Origin: Kineothrix sp. MB12-C1
GTDB lineage: Bacteria > Bacillota > Clostridia > Lachnospirales > Lachnospiraceae
Length of the DNA stretch: 64,000 nt
Direction: 5' to 3'
NCBI RefSeq assembly: GCF_030863805.1
Contig: NZ_CP132957.1
Location: 2,108,001-2,172,000, forward strand
The notes under the pieces are model-generated. The model worked only from the letters and a program-made list of their open reading frames with translations. It did no database searches and was not told the DNA's origin. Below, piece by piece: positions 43,788 to 50,348 of this stretch (position 1 is the first letter of the stretch; each line of letters begins with the position of its first letter). A program made the position numbers and the translations under genes.

Positions 43788-44858
43788 TTTTGTGTTGCAT
43801 TTCGTGTTGCATAGCGAAGAAAAATAGTTATTTGCAAGGGTATTCATTTCCTTGCTTCGGTCAGATATTGTATGCCGATATACTTCTTTTAATGTGCCAT
43901 CATTCCCCCAACCGCCGCGCTGCATTATGTAACTATCTGGAATTCCAAGGGCGTGCTGTATACTTGCAGAATAATGGCGTAAGTCATGGAATCTGAAATG
44001 TGTAAGCCCTGCATCTTTAAGTATCTGCTTAAACGTTCTTGTAATATCATTTGGGCTTAACTTAACAATCCTTCCTTCTATACCTTTCCATTTATCAGAA
44101 ACAAAATCAGGATAATCTATATAGCGATCCCCGGCGTAGCTCTTCGGAGACTTTATAACCCACTGCCTGTCAGAGTTAATAACCATGTTTTTACAAACAT
44201 GAACAATATTACCGGATATATCTTTTGATTCAAGAGCGCATATTTCTCCCCGTCTCATAGGACCAAAAGCAGCTAAAAGGATAGGGAGTTCCATATCGGT
44301 ATTTACTACAAAAGCAAGCAATGCCTTTATTTCTGTTTCGGAAGGCACATATATATCAGGTCTTACTTTTTGCGGAAAGGTTGTTTTGAGAGCAAAGTTC
44401 GGTCTATATATACTTAATACTGCAGAAACTAAACCGTGACTGTTTCGCACCGTTTTAGGTGATCGTGTTTGTGCATCAACGTTTACAGCTCCTTGTATCT
44501 CTTCTTGGGTAATGAGAGGTATTTTTATACCCATAATACTTTGCAATTCCTTGTTCCGAATCCGTTTATAATCTGTAATAGTTCGTGGAGAGAGTATGGA
44601 TTCGCGCGCCTTTACATAACGGTCAATTCCCTCTCCGAGCGTTATATCATCTATTCGATTTGCGCTTTCCTTTTCAGCGGCCCAGGAGGAAGCGGCTTGT
44701 TCTGCGAGACGTTTTCCCTTATTTGTGGGGATATCACTAGTAAATGATTTGTAGACTCGTTTCTTTTTAATAGTCCCATCACTTTGCACAATATCTTCAG
44801 TATGACTGTACACTTGGCATCTCCATGAGCCGGAAGGTAATTTTCTTGCTGTTGGCAT
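43785..44858 (-). CDS. Phage tyrosine-type site-specific integrase
   Basis: 357-aa recombinase. An N-terminal arm-binding region contains RVYKSFTSDIPTNKGKRLAE; a SAM-like core-binding domain spans about 65-160; the catalytic domain has the first Arg in MRRGEICALES, HFRFHDLRHYSASIQ (HxxR), a GGWGND block (third motif) and the Tyr nucleophile in VYRHTISD. The end of the protein is a short repeat (CNTKCNTK) encoded by tandem TGTTGCAT units next to the tRNA. AAGGAGATTATAGTT precedes the start. Confidence 0.95.
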   Translation of the reverse strand: MPTARKLPSGSWRCQVYSHTEDIVQSDGTIKKKRVYKSFTSDIPTNKGKRLAEQAASSWAAEKESANRIDDITLGEGIDRYVKARESILSPRTITDYKRIRNKELQSIMGIKIPLITQEEIQGAVNVDAQTRSPKTVRNSHGLVSAVLSIYRPNFALKTTFPQKVRPDIYVPSETEIKALLAFVVNTDMELPILLAAFGPMRRGEICALESKDISGNIVHVCKNMVINSDRQWVIKSPKSYAGDRYIDYPDFVSDKWKGIEGRIVKLSPNDITRTFKQILKDAGLTHFRFHDLRHYSASIQHALGIPDSYIMQRGGWGNDGTLKEVYRHTISDRSKEMNTLANNYFSSLCNTKCNTK

Positions 44859-44946
44859 AACTATAATCTCCTTATTTTTGGGTATAAAAAATACACCCTA
44901 CTTGATGGATGCACCAAAATATGCTATATTATCATTTGTTAGGGAT

Positions 44947-44965
44947 ATTATAGCGGATACATCCG
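44947..44965 (-). promoter_or_regulatory. Predicted integrase promoter with small palindrome
   Basis: On the minus strand a TATAAT lies at 44952-44947, and immediately upstream in the spacer region is the palindrome CGGAT-AC-ATCCG (44954/44955-44966), about 90 bp ahead of the integrase start. It may be the integrase promoter and an operator. Confidence 0.5.
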
Positions 44966-45023
44966 TTTATGGTATCTAGTTGCCCTGGTGTTGGTAGCAC
45001 TAGGGCGATTTTTATGTTATATA
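44958..45023. repeat. Lysogeny-arm intergenic element, copy A
   Basis: 66 bp beginning TACATCCGTT and ending TTATATA, with a central hairpin GCCCTGGTG (44982-44990) / CACTAGGGC (44998-45006) followed by GATTTTT. The same frame (TACATCCGTT, hairpin with TTGTTAGCRC-like loop, T-run, TTATATA) recurs at 46001-46065. Each copy lies upstream of a leftward gene. Confidence 0.6.
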
Positions 45024-45039
45024 CTGTTGGTTATAACGA

Positions 45040-45068
45040 AAGAAACCCCGCATTGTGCGAGGTTTCTT
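45040..45068. terminator. Terminator at the 3' side of the MazF-like gene
   Basis: AAGAAACC-cc-GC (45040-45051), ATTGT loop, GC-ga-GGTTTCTT (45057-45068). Read on the minus strand it ends transcription of the MazF-like gene; T residues flank it. Confidence 0.8.
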
Positions 45069-45169
45069 GATAATAACTTCAGTCTTTTTTAATGCCCTAT
45101 AGGCACAGTTTATAGATGAATTACTCCATCTGACATTGTTATTATAGAACATAATATGCTCGCGGTCAA

Positions 45170-45979
45170 TCAAAATATGTATAATTCTTTAATTTTTTCG
45201 TTGATTTTGTTCATTGCAGTATCAGAAAAACGTATTCCGGCAAGAACATCAGCACTTTTTCGAGGGTCAAATATGCGTTGTTTACTAATAGTAGTTATTT
45301 GCTCAATTTTTGCAATACTGCCGTCTTTCATTCTGTGAAGTTCTAATTTAATTTTTTTCAAATCGTTCTCTTTTTCTTGGAGCAAACTTAAAGCTTCACT
45401 CTGTGCATCTATTAATTCTTGTGCTTGTAAAATAAGCTGTTTAAATGAGCCGGCATCCTCCTGTGTATCGCGAGAAATGTCTAATAATGTAGTGAGAATC
45501 GCATTCGCTCTTTTCATCGACTCATTACGGTCAGAACGTTCTTTTGATAATTCATCAACGAAAGAATCATATTTTGCTTTTAATCGATTATATAATTCGC
45601 GTCCTAAGTCGATATCTCTTTCATATATTGCCTTTTCTTCTTTTTGAGAGGTGAGAGGAACTATTGTAATAGTTTTCGAGTTATGCTTATTGTTTTTATC
45701 TAATACTATCGCATAACGAAGACCGCCTTGTTCGCTTCCAACATTGAAACCAAGATTTACTTTAATTACATCCCCTCGCTTATAGGATTTAATTTTTGAA
45801 GCATTAAATGTTTTCTCTTGTGAGATGTAATATTGAAAGTCTTTAAGCCAATAACTGATTAAATCAGCACGCTTAAGGTCTGAGGGTGTTTCTATCATAG
45901 TATCTAAAAAGGATGAAAAATTATTGATGCTTTTGTTTTTGTGGATAATTATATCCTCTTTTGTTTTTGGCTTACTCAT
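45170..45979 (-). CDS. PemK/MazF family toxin-like protein with coiled-coil insertion
   Basis: 269-aa protein. Residues 66-112 are the first half of a MazF fold (YKRGDVIKVNLGFNVGSEQG, then RYAIVLDKNN and TITIVPLTSQ). Residues about 113-213 are a charged helical, coiled-coil segment. Residues 214-269 look like the second half of the fold (MKDGSIAKIEQITTISKQRI). An N-terminal helical extension of 65 residues precedes. MazF enzymes are ribosome-independent mRNA endoribonucleases. No antitoxin-like gene is adjacent. AGGGGATTA precedes the ATG. In a lysogeny arm it may serve stability or phage exclusion (inference). Confidence 0.78.
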   Translation of the reverse strand: MSKPKTKEDIIIHKNKSINNFSSFLDTMIETPSDLKRADLISYWLKDFQYYISQEKTFNASKIKSYKRGDVIKVNLGFNVGSEQGGLRYAIVLDKNNKHNSKTITIVPLTSQKEEKAIYERDIDLGRELYNRLKAKYDSFVDELSKERSDRNESMKRANAILTTLLDISRDTQEDAGSFKQLILQAQELIDAQSEALSLLQEKENDLKKIKLELHRMKDGSIAKIEQITTISKQRIFDPRKSADVLAGIRFSDTAMNKINEKIKELYIF

Positions 45980-46000
45980 TAATCCCCTTCTCTCATTCGT

Positions 46001-46065
46001 TACATCCGTTAATAGTTGCTTGTGTGAACCGTCCTTGTTAGCGCAGGGGCGGTTTTTGTTATATA
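46001..46065. repeat. Lysogeny-arm intergenic element, copy B
   Basis: 65 bp starting TACATCCGTT and ending TTATATA, with hairpin ACCGTCCT (46028-46035) / AGGGGCGGT (46045-46053) and a TTTTT run. It matches copy A at 44958-45023 in both ends and layout, but the hairpin arms differ. It lies 22 bp upstream of the MazF-like gene (leftward). Confidence 0.6.
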
Positions 46066-46066
46066 A

Positions 46067-46501
46067 TTATACTTTCCAGCTATGTCCACAACTTTGGCAT
46101 ACTGCCATTGTTCTATTAAAGCTCTTACTTGCGGAAATAGTGTGTCCATCCGCAGCCTTAGTGCTTTTCTTTCTAAAAAATAGTGATAATCCACATGTAC
46201 ACAAAAACTTTAACATTTCCCACATTAGTTTAAAAATCCATACCCACCATCCGAATAATAGCCAGTACAAGCATCCATGACCGGATGTCCTGTTTATTTT
46301 ATGTATACCACCACCAATACTGGTATTTTGTTCCCTTTGATAATTGATATTCTTGCTATTACATTTGGGACATTTCCTAGCATTGATATCGGTGTCTTCA
46401 TGTTCAGTATTACTATTGTTAAGAGCAAATCCACAATGTGGACATGAAGCAGCTTGATCAGATACTTTATTTTCACATTCAGGACAATTAATTAAAGCCA
46501 T
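46067..46501 (-). CDS. Zinc-ribbon membrane-associated protein
   Basis: 144-aa prophage protein. It begins with a zinc ribbon (CPECENKVSDQAASCPHCG, residues 6-24), has a second pair CPKC near 45 that may pair with the terminal CQSCGHSW, and a hydrophobic stretch around residues 75-105 (CLYWLLFGWWVWIFKLMWEM) that could insert in the membrane. Function unknown; position in the lysogeny arm between the MazF-like gene and immA suggests a lysogenic-conversion or exclusion role. AAAGGGGAAACAAA precedes the start. Confidence 0.7.
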   Translation of the reverse strand: MALINCPECENKVSDQAASCPHCGFALNNSNTEHEDTDINARKCPKCNSKNINYQREQNTSIGGGIHKINRTSGHGCLYWLLFGWWVWIFKLMWEMLKFLCTCGLSLFFRKKSTKAADGHTISASKSFNRTMAVCQSCGHSWKV

Positions 46502-46563
46502 TTTGTTTCCCCTTTCTTATAATATTTTCATTTATATCAAATCCATGATGGATAGATACCTGA

Positions 46564-47004
46564 TTAAATTTGCTGGTACGTTTCCAGTCTTAGTTCCACC
46601 AATTGTTCATCGTATCCTAATATTTTTGAAAACTGGGAAACCGTGTAATTATAGTTTTCAAAAATAATCTCATTCGGAATAAGTAATTCTGCAGCGAATA
46701 AATTAGCTTCTTTTTCAACTTTCGAATTCAACAGCAATGTTTTATTTCTAATAAAGTAACAATTGTTCTTACGATGCAATACGGCGTGTCCTAGTTCATG
46801 AGCCATCACCATACGCATTTCTGAATCTGGTAAATCTCTTCTTATAAATATGTATCTGTGATTCTTGAGGAACATATAACATCCTTCAAAATCAATATCG
46901 CAGATTTGATATATTATCCCAAGATTATCGGCGATTTCGAAAGGATTGTTTGTATTAAATTTCTTTATGTAATAAGACACAAGTCCTCTAATATTATTAT
47001 GCAA
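46564..47004 (-). CDS. ImmA/IrrE family metallo-endopeptidase
   Basis: 146-aa zinc protease with the motif MAHELGHAVLH (HExxH, near residue 69) and a downstream EANLFAAELLIP block with the third metal ligand. In ICEBs1 and many phages ImmA cleaves the adjacent repressor to trigger induction. The repressor gene lies directly upstream, 11 bp apart, so that role is likely here. The start appears to be TTG. Confidence 0.9.
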   Translation of the reverse strand: MHNNIRGLVSYYIKKFNTNNPFEIADNLGIIYQICDIDFEGCYMFLKNHRYIFIRRDLPDSEMRMVMAHELGHAVLHRKNNCYFIRNKTLLLNSKVEKEANLFAAELLIPNEIIFENYNYTVSQFSKILGYDEQLVELRLETYQQI

Positions 47005-47015
47005 AGTTGCGATAC

Positions 47016-47429
47016 CTACTTTTTATTCTTGTTTGGGTTGTATTTTTCCTTGTTAATCAATTTTAATCTGCGTAAGGCAATTTCTAATTCGTCTTTGAAA
47101 AGCTCCATCGATTCATCTGACAAAGGACTTCCATCATAGAGAGCAGGTCCATCTTCGGAATCGGATAGCTTTCGAATGATATTGTCAACATCTTTTGCTA
47201 TATCTCGCTCATCATGTGGCGTTAAAATTTGAGTTTCTTCTTTCCCAGTCATTAAATATCCAATTGGTTTACCAAAAAAATCAGCTATCTTTTGCAGTTT
47301 TTCTGGTTTGGGGTTGCTGCGTCCGCTTTTCCAATCGGAAAAAGTAGATTTCGTAATTCCTGTAGCACGTACCACATCAGCATCTTTTACGCCTAAATCA
47401 TCCCTTAACTTGCAATAAATTTCATACAT
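47016..47429 (-). CDS. Phage repressor, Cro/C1-type HTH
   Basis: 137-aa regulator: HTH at residues 1-65 with KSTFSDWKSGRSNPKPEKLQ, then an acidic linker and a C-terminal helix (DESMELFKDELEIALRRLKL). It lacks a LexA-type autocleavage domain, fitting ImmA-dependent inactivation. AAGGAG lies before ATG 47429; the frame is open to 47477 without support. Its N-terminal half is similar to the divergent Cro-like protein, including the recognition segment TKSTF(S/T)DWK(S/N)GRS. Confidence 0.92.
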   Translation of the reverse strand: MYEIYCKLRDDLGVKDADVVRATGITKSTFSDWKSGRSNPKPEKLQKIADFFGKPIGYLMTGKEETQILTPHDERDIAKDVDNIIRKLSDSEDGPALYDGSPLSDESMELFKDELEIALRRLKLINKEKYNPNKNKK

Positions 47430-47470
47430 AAAATACTCCTTAAAAAGTTTTAAAATCCGTACAAAAAGTA

Positions 47471-47608
47471 TTGACAAGTTCTGATATCCGTGCTAGTATA
47501 AAACTACAAAGTTCGGAAATCAAAACAGCCATTGTTTTTTGTTTTAATATATCTGGTAAATGTATTATAACTGATTTCCGAACTAATGGCAATAGAAAAG
47601 TTCGGAAA
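47471..47608. promoter_or_regulatory. Lysogeny/lytic switch region with four TTCGGAA-type operators
   Basis: Rightward promoter: TTGACA (47471-47476), 17 bp, TAGTAT (47494-47499). A leftward promoter TTGATT-17-TATACT overlaps it. Operator-like sites: AGTTCTGATATCCG (47477-47490, degenerate), AGTTCGGAAATCA (47510-47522), its inverse TGATTTCCGAACT (47572-47584), and AGTTCGGAAA (47599-47608). The third is an exact reverse complement of the second. Positions over both promoters fit control by the repressor and Cro-like protein. Confidence 0.82.
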
Positions 47609-47625
47609 GGAGGTAAAATTTTTAT

Positions 47626-47844
47626 ATGTATGAAAAATACGTAAAATTACGGGATGAAAGAGGTTTTACTGATTATGGTGTAGCAATTGGGTCTGACGTC
47701 ACTAAATCTACGTTTACAGATTGGAAAAATGGGCGGAGTGAACCAAAGCTTGACAAGCTTATAAAAATAGCCAATTTTCTCGGTGTGACAATCGATTACT
47801 TTTTAGAAACTACAGCGGAACAGAATAAGAAAGGTGGTGAGTAA
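47626..47844 (+). CDS. Cro-like HTH regulator
   Basis: 72-aa protein that is almost only an HTH domain (YEKYVKLRDERGFTDYGVAI, KSTFTDWKNGRSEPKLDKLI). It is transcribed away from the repressor and is a close paralogue of the repressor N-terminus. AAAGGAGG lies upstream of the ATG. Expected to repress the repressor promoter during lytic growth. The last codons and stop lie in the first copy of a 25-bp direct repeat. Confidence 0.9.
   Translation: MYEKYVKLRDERGFTDYGVAIGSDVTKSTFTDWKNGRSEPKLDKLIKIANFLGVTIDYFLETTAEQNKKGGE
47819..47843 (+). repeat. 25-bp direct repeat, left copy
   Basis: AACAGAATAAGAAAGGTGGT plus GAGTA, identical to 48384-48408. It contains the 3' end of the Cro-like gene and the ribosome binding site of the next gene. 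Confidence 0.9.
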
Positions 47845-48030
47845 GTGAAGAAAGATGTAGTGGTATACGTTGAGCGGAATCTAACCGCGTATGAGAGGAA
47901 GAACTTTAAAAAAGAACATCCAGGAAAACGGCTTTGTTTTAGGCTGCGCTTCCCTGATCTCCCACTATTTATTTCAGTAATTTCATTATTGCTTGTATTA
48001 GCAAAAATATTTCTTCCCGGTATGCACTGA
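47845..48030 (+). CDS. Small single-span membrane protein (prophage)
   Basis: 61-aa protein starting with GTG right after the Cro-like stop codon; AAAGGTGG serves as ribosome binding site. Basic first half (NLTAYERKNFKKEHPGKR), then one TM helix (LFISVISLLLVLAKIF). Function unknown. It lies inside the segment bounded by the 25-bp repeats, and its end overlaps the converging gene by 62 bp. Confidence 0.65.
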   Translation: MKKDVVVYVERNLTAYERKNFKKEHPGKRLCFRLRFPDLPLFISVISLLLVLAKIFLPGMH

Positions 48031-48322
48031 TAGCCGCGAAAATTGATATTGTAGTGGGAATAAACCAATGCCGATTTTCTCTTCTTCGTTCTGACAATAC
48101 GGCACGACCGAGAGCGGTAATTTCGTAAACAATAATACTTGTGTATGATTCAGTTTCTTTATCATGCTGTTCCCTGTAACTTAAATATTTTTTCTCTATA
48201 AGATGGGTGAGATTTTCGCTAAGTTCTTTGGGAAGTGGCGTAGAATTTCGACCGACGACAACCTTAAATTTTTTTAATCGTTTAATTTTTTTGAGAAGCT
48301 TAACTTGTTTTGGGTCAATCAT
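47969..48322 (-). CDS. Hypothetical prophage protein, winged-helix-like with C-terminal TM segment
   Basis: 117-aa protein running against its neighbours. Residues 30-85 look like a small winged helix (KELSENLTHLIEKKYLSYRE, VYEITALGRAVLSER), and 87-115 are hydrophobic (WFIPTTISIFAAISA). A run of nine G residues (minus strand) replaces a normal ribosome binding site 7 nt before the ATG. Opposite orientation and overlap suggest a moron gene added to the phage. Confidence 0.65.
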   Translation of the reverse strand: MIDPKQVKLLKKIKRLKKFKVVVGRNSTPLPKELSENLTHLIEKKYLSYREQHDKETESYTSIIVYEITALGRAVLSERRRENRHWFIPTTISIFAAISAYREEIFLLIQAIMKLLK

Positions 48323-48329
48323 TAAAATA

Positions 48330-48338
48330 CCCCCCCCC
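48330..48338 (-). repeat. Nine-base G tract (C on plus strand) at a ribosome binding site
   Basis: Homopolymer of nine C on the plus strand, followed by TAGG. On the minus strand it stands exactly where the Shine-Dalgarno sequence of the 117-aa gene should be. Confidence 0.85.
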
Positions 48339-48383
48339 TAGGTTTAATTTGTAGAATTATACCATGAAATGAAAAAATGAACA

Positions 48384-48408
48384 AACAGAATAAGAAAGGT
48401 GGTGAGTA
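48384..48408 (+). repeat. 25-bp direct repeat, right copy
   Basis: Exact copy of 47819-47843; provides the ribosome binding site (AAAGGTGG) of the gene starting at 48411. Confidence 0.9.
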
Positions 48409-48410
48409 GA

Positions 48411-48797
48411 GTGGCAAGGGTTAATAAAGGCGATAGAGAAATAGTTATAGTCTCAAATGGTAGACAGACAGAAGTTTATTTAGATGGGGAACTTTACGGA
48501 CACAAGGCGGAACGAGTTATATTTGACCATGCGGCGGGAAGGGAAGCGAACCTACAGATAATACAAGGAGATTCAGGAGGCAAACCGACTGACTTAGAAA
48601 AATTTAAGGCGTGGTTTGATTTCGTAATCGACAAAGAAGAAACCAAGCAAGAATCTATCAACGTACATGTAGAGTCTAACGTTGATGAAGTAAAACGTGA
48701 GATAACAGAGCTTCGGGACTTATTAAAAGAAGCCAACTCATTGTTGGATGAATTGGCTTCCAAAGAAGATGTTTTAAAAATAATTGCTACCTTGTAA
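48411..48797 (+). CDS. Hypothetical prophage protein
   Basis: 128-aa protein with a GTG start. The first half is beta-rich (REIVIVSNGRQTEVYLDGEL), the second helical and probably coiled coil (DEVKREITELRDLLKEANSL). No family recognised. Its last 24 bp overlap the converging zinc-ribbon gene. Confidence 0.7.
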   Translation: MARVNKGDREIVIVSNGRQTEVYLDGELYGHKAERVIFDHAAGREANLQIIQGDSGGKPTDLEKFKAWFDFVIDKEETKQESINVHVESNVDEVKREITELRDLLKEANSLLDELASKEDVLKIIATL

Positions 48798-49007
48798 TGG
48801 AGCATTGCAAAACGGGCAGAACATGGAATCGGCCATAATACCAAGGTCTTTGTGGCAATTAGGGCATTTGTCGGGATATATTACACCATTCCCGCTTGAC
48901 TCCAATTTTCCAATGTAATCCGCTTGTATGTCTGATACTTTTTTCTCCATATCCCTGAATAATTTTTTCATATCAGACTTTTTGCTAATATCATATTTTT
49001 TACTCAT
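48774..49007 (-). CDS. Small zinc-ribbon protein (prophage)
   Basis: 77-aa protein with helical N-terminal half and a C-terminal zinc ribbon: CPNCHKDLG and MFCPFCNAPLQ. AGGGGAATCTACT before the ATG at 49007 supports this start over a longer frame. It runs against the early operon, like the 117-aa gene at 47969, so it may be a second independently expressed lysogenic gene. Function unknown. Confidence 0.7.
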   Translation of the reverse strand: MSKKYDISKKSDMKKLFRDMEKKVSDIQADYIGKLESSGNGVIYPDKCPNCHKDLGIMADSMFCPFCNAPLQGSNYF

Positions 49008-49108
49008 AGTAGATTCCCCTTTCATATGTACTCGGCTACTGCAATAGCCTGTACTTAAAGTATAAGAGGGAAAGCAGAATAAATCAATAAAAGAAAGGAG
49101 TTGAAACA

Positions 49109-49366
49109 ATGCCAAAAGTAAAAGCACTTGGCCTGTATGCAGAAAAAGACATTGAATTTGCTCGGGCAATTGAAGGATGTGCAAAACGAAAAGGAAAGCG
49201 CCCAGGAGATTTGATGAATAAAGCAGATATAGCCAAGACCACATATTATAAGCGTTTGAAAGAACCTGGAAGCATGACATTGAGGGAGTTGCGAATTTTT
49301 ATTAATGAAGCAAATATCCCGGAAGAAGATGTGCTGAACGCACTTTATTTAAGGAGAGAAGCATGA
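49109..49366 (+). CDS. Phage HTH-like protein
   Basis: 85-aa protein with a helix-turn-helix-like central part (LMNKADIAKTTYYKRLKEPG) and a following helix (LRELRIFINEANIPEEDVLN), similar in layout to small phage Cro/XRE regulators. AAAGGAGTTGAAACA precedes the ATG. It overlaps the next start by 4 bp. A role as early regulator or excisionase-like factor is possible but unproven. Confidence 0.72.
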   Translation: MPKVKALGLYAEKDIEFARAIEGCAKRKGKRPGDLMNKADIAKTTYYKRLKEPGSMTLRELRIFINEANIPEEDVLNALYLRREA

Positions 49367-49539
49367 CATTCACAAAACTTTTAAGTAATACCGGATTCTG
49401 CTGTTGCTTACTTGGTATTGGTGGAATCGGTGGTGCACTTGAATTTGGGACAGGCTTAATAACATCTTCAACGCTATTTGTCATTGGAATCATATGCTTC
49501 TACTTCTATATAAAGGAGGGCGGAGCCTATGAAGAATAA
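49363..49539 (+). CDS. Small membrane protein (prophage)
   Basis: 58-aa product MTFTKLLSNTGFCCC followed by glycine-rich hydrophobic sequence (LLGIGGIGGALEFG) and a TM helix (TLFVIGIICFYFYI). Coupled to the upstream gene by ATGA overlap; AAGGAGAGAAGC ribosome binding site. Ends 11 bp inside the 3D-domain gene. Confidence 0.65.
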   Translation: MTFTKLLSNTGFCCCLLGIGGIGGALEFGTGLITSSTLFVIGIICFYFYIKEGGAYEE

Positions 49540-49963
49540 AAGGGAAACTTTCCTATGGGTATCAATGGCGATATTACTCTTTATCATTACCGTAATATTA
49601 CCAATACTGTGTGTTATCTATGATAAGCCGCTTGTGGCCAGAGCAGAGGACAACCCTTACGGAACACCCTTTCAAATCGAATCCACTGCCTATTGTTACG
49701 GCGAAATTACAGCAAGTGGACAAGCAGTAAGAGAAGGTATCGCTGCAGGGCGTAAGGAATGGATAGGATTAACAGCTATTGTTTATACGGATGATAGCGG
49801 AGAGGTTGGGGAACTGATAGGTATTTATGAGATTTTAGATACAGGAGGTGATGAGAGGATACAGGACGGTAGATGTATTGATATTTACATTCCTGATTAC
49901 AAAGAAGCTATAAGTTATGGAAGAAAAACTGTTTGGATGCAGCTAGTGGATGCCAAAGGTTAG
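49529..49963 (+). CDS. 3D-domain protein with N-terminal membrane anchor
   Basis: 144-aa protein. TM anchor at about residues 10-31 (VSMAILLFIITVILPILCVI), then a 3D domain named for three conserved Asp residues: ESTAYCYGEITASGQAVREG, LTAIVYTDD, YEILDTGGDERIQDGRCIDI, ISYGRKTVWMQL. 3D domains occur in cell-wall lytic transglycosylases such as YocH and YabE. A phage copy in the early region, not the lysis module, is unusual. AAAGGAGGGCGGAGCCT is the ribosome binding site. Confidence 0.82.
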   Translation: MKNKRETFLWVSMAILLFIITVILPILCVIYDKPLVARAEDNPYGTPFQIESTAYCYGEITASGQAVREGIAAGRKEWIGLTAIVYTDDSGEVGELIGIYEILDTGGDERIQDGRCIDIYIPDYKEAISYGRKTVWMQLVDAKG

Positions 49964-49978
49964 AAAGGAGGACAAGCC

Positions 49979-50086
49979 GTGTACATAAATCCATTTTGGG
50001 TTGGAGTAGTTGCTACGATATTAGCGGAAATAGCGTTTACTGTTATTGCAATGGTTATATTCGCATTCAATAACAAAAAGAAATAG
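49979..50086 (+). CDS. Tiny membrane protein (prophage)
   Basis: 35-aa product with GTG start and AAAGGAGGACAAGCC upstream; almost entirely one TM helix (FWVGVVATILAEIAFTVIAM) ending in NNKKK. Function unknown; third membrane protein in a row. Confidence 0.6.
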   Translation: MYINPFWVGVVATILAEIAFTVIAMVIFAFNNKKK

Positions 50087-50165
50087 GTCCTGATATGCTT
50101 TGGACGGCATCAGAACCTAAAGAATAACACTCGTAATGTTATACCTATGTTTAATTTAGCATAGG
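50086..50165 (+). other. Three consecutive hairpins between early genes
   Basis: GGTCCTGAT (50086-50094) / ATCAGAACC (50109-50117); ATAACA (50124-50129) / TGTTAT (50137-50142); CCTATG (50144-50149) / CATAGG (50160-50165). No T-runs follow, so they are not terminators. Confidence 0.5.
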
Positions 50166-50180
50166 GGAAGGAAAAAATCA

Positions 50181-50348
50181 ATGATTATATGTAAGAGATG
50201 CAAAGCAAACTGTGACAACGGTGAGATAATCGGCGGCACATGCCTTGATTGCCGAGAAGAAGAGAAGCAAGAGCAACTTCGCTCTGATACCGTTGTGAAA
50301 ATAATGAATAGCCCATCTTATCAGATGGAATTGGAGGTAGTGAAATGA
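50181..50348 (+). CDS. Small zinc-finger protein (prophage)
   Basis: 55-aa product: MIICKRCKANCDNGE followed by GGTCLDCREEEK (CxxC..C..CxxC pattern) and a helical tail. GGGGAAGG upstream. Its ATGA stop/start overlap couples it to the ATPase gene. Function unknown; similar small Zn proteins precede recombination genes in many Clostridia phages. Confidence 0.65.
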   Translation: MIICKRCKANCDNGEIIGGTCLDCREEEKQEQLRSDTVVKIMNSPSYQMELEVVK

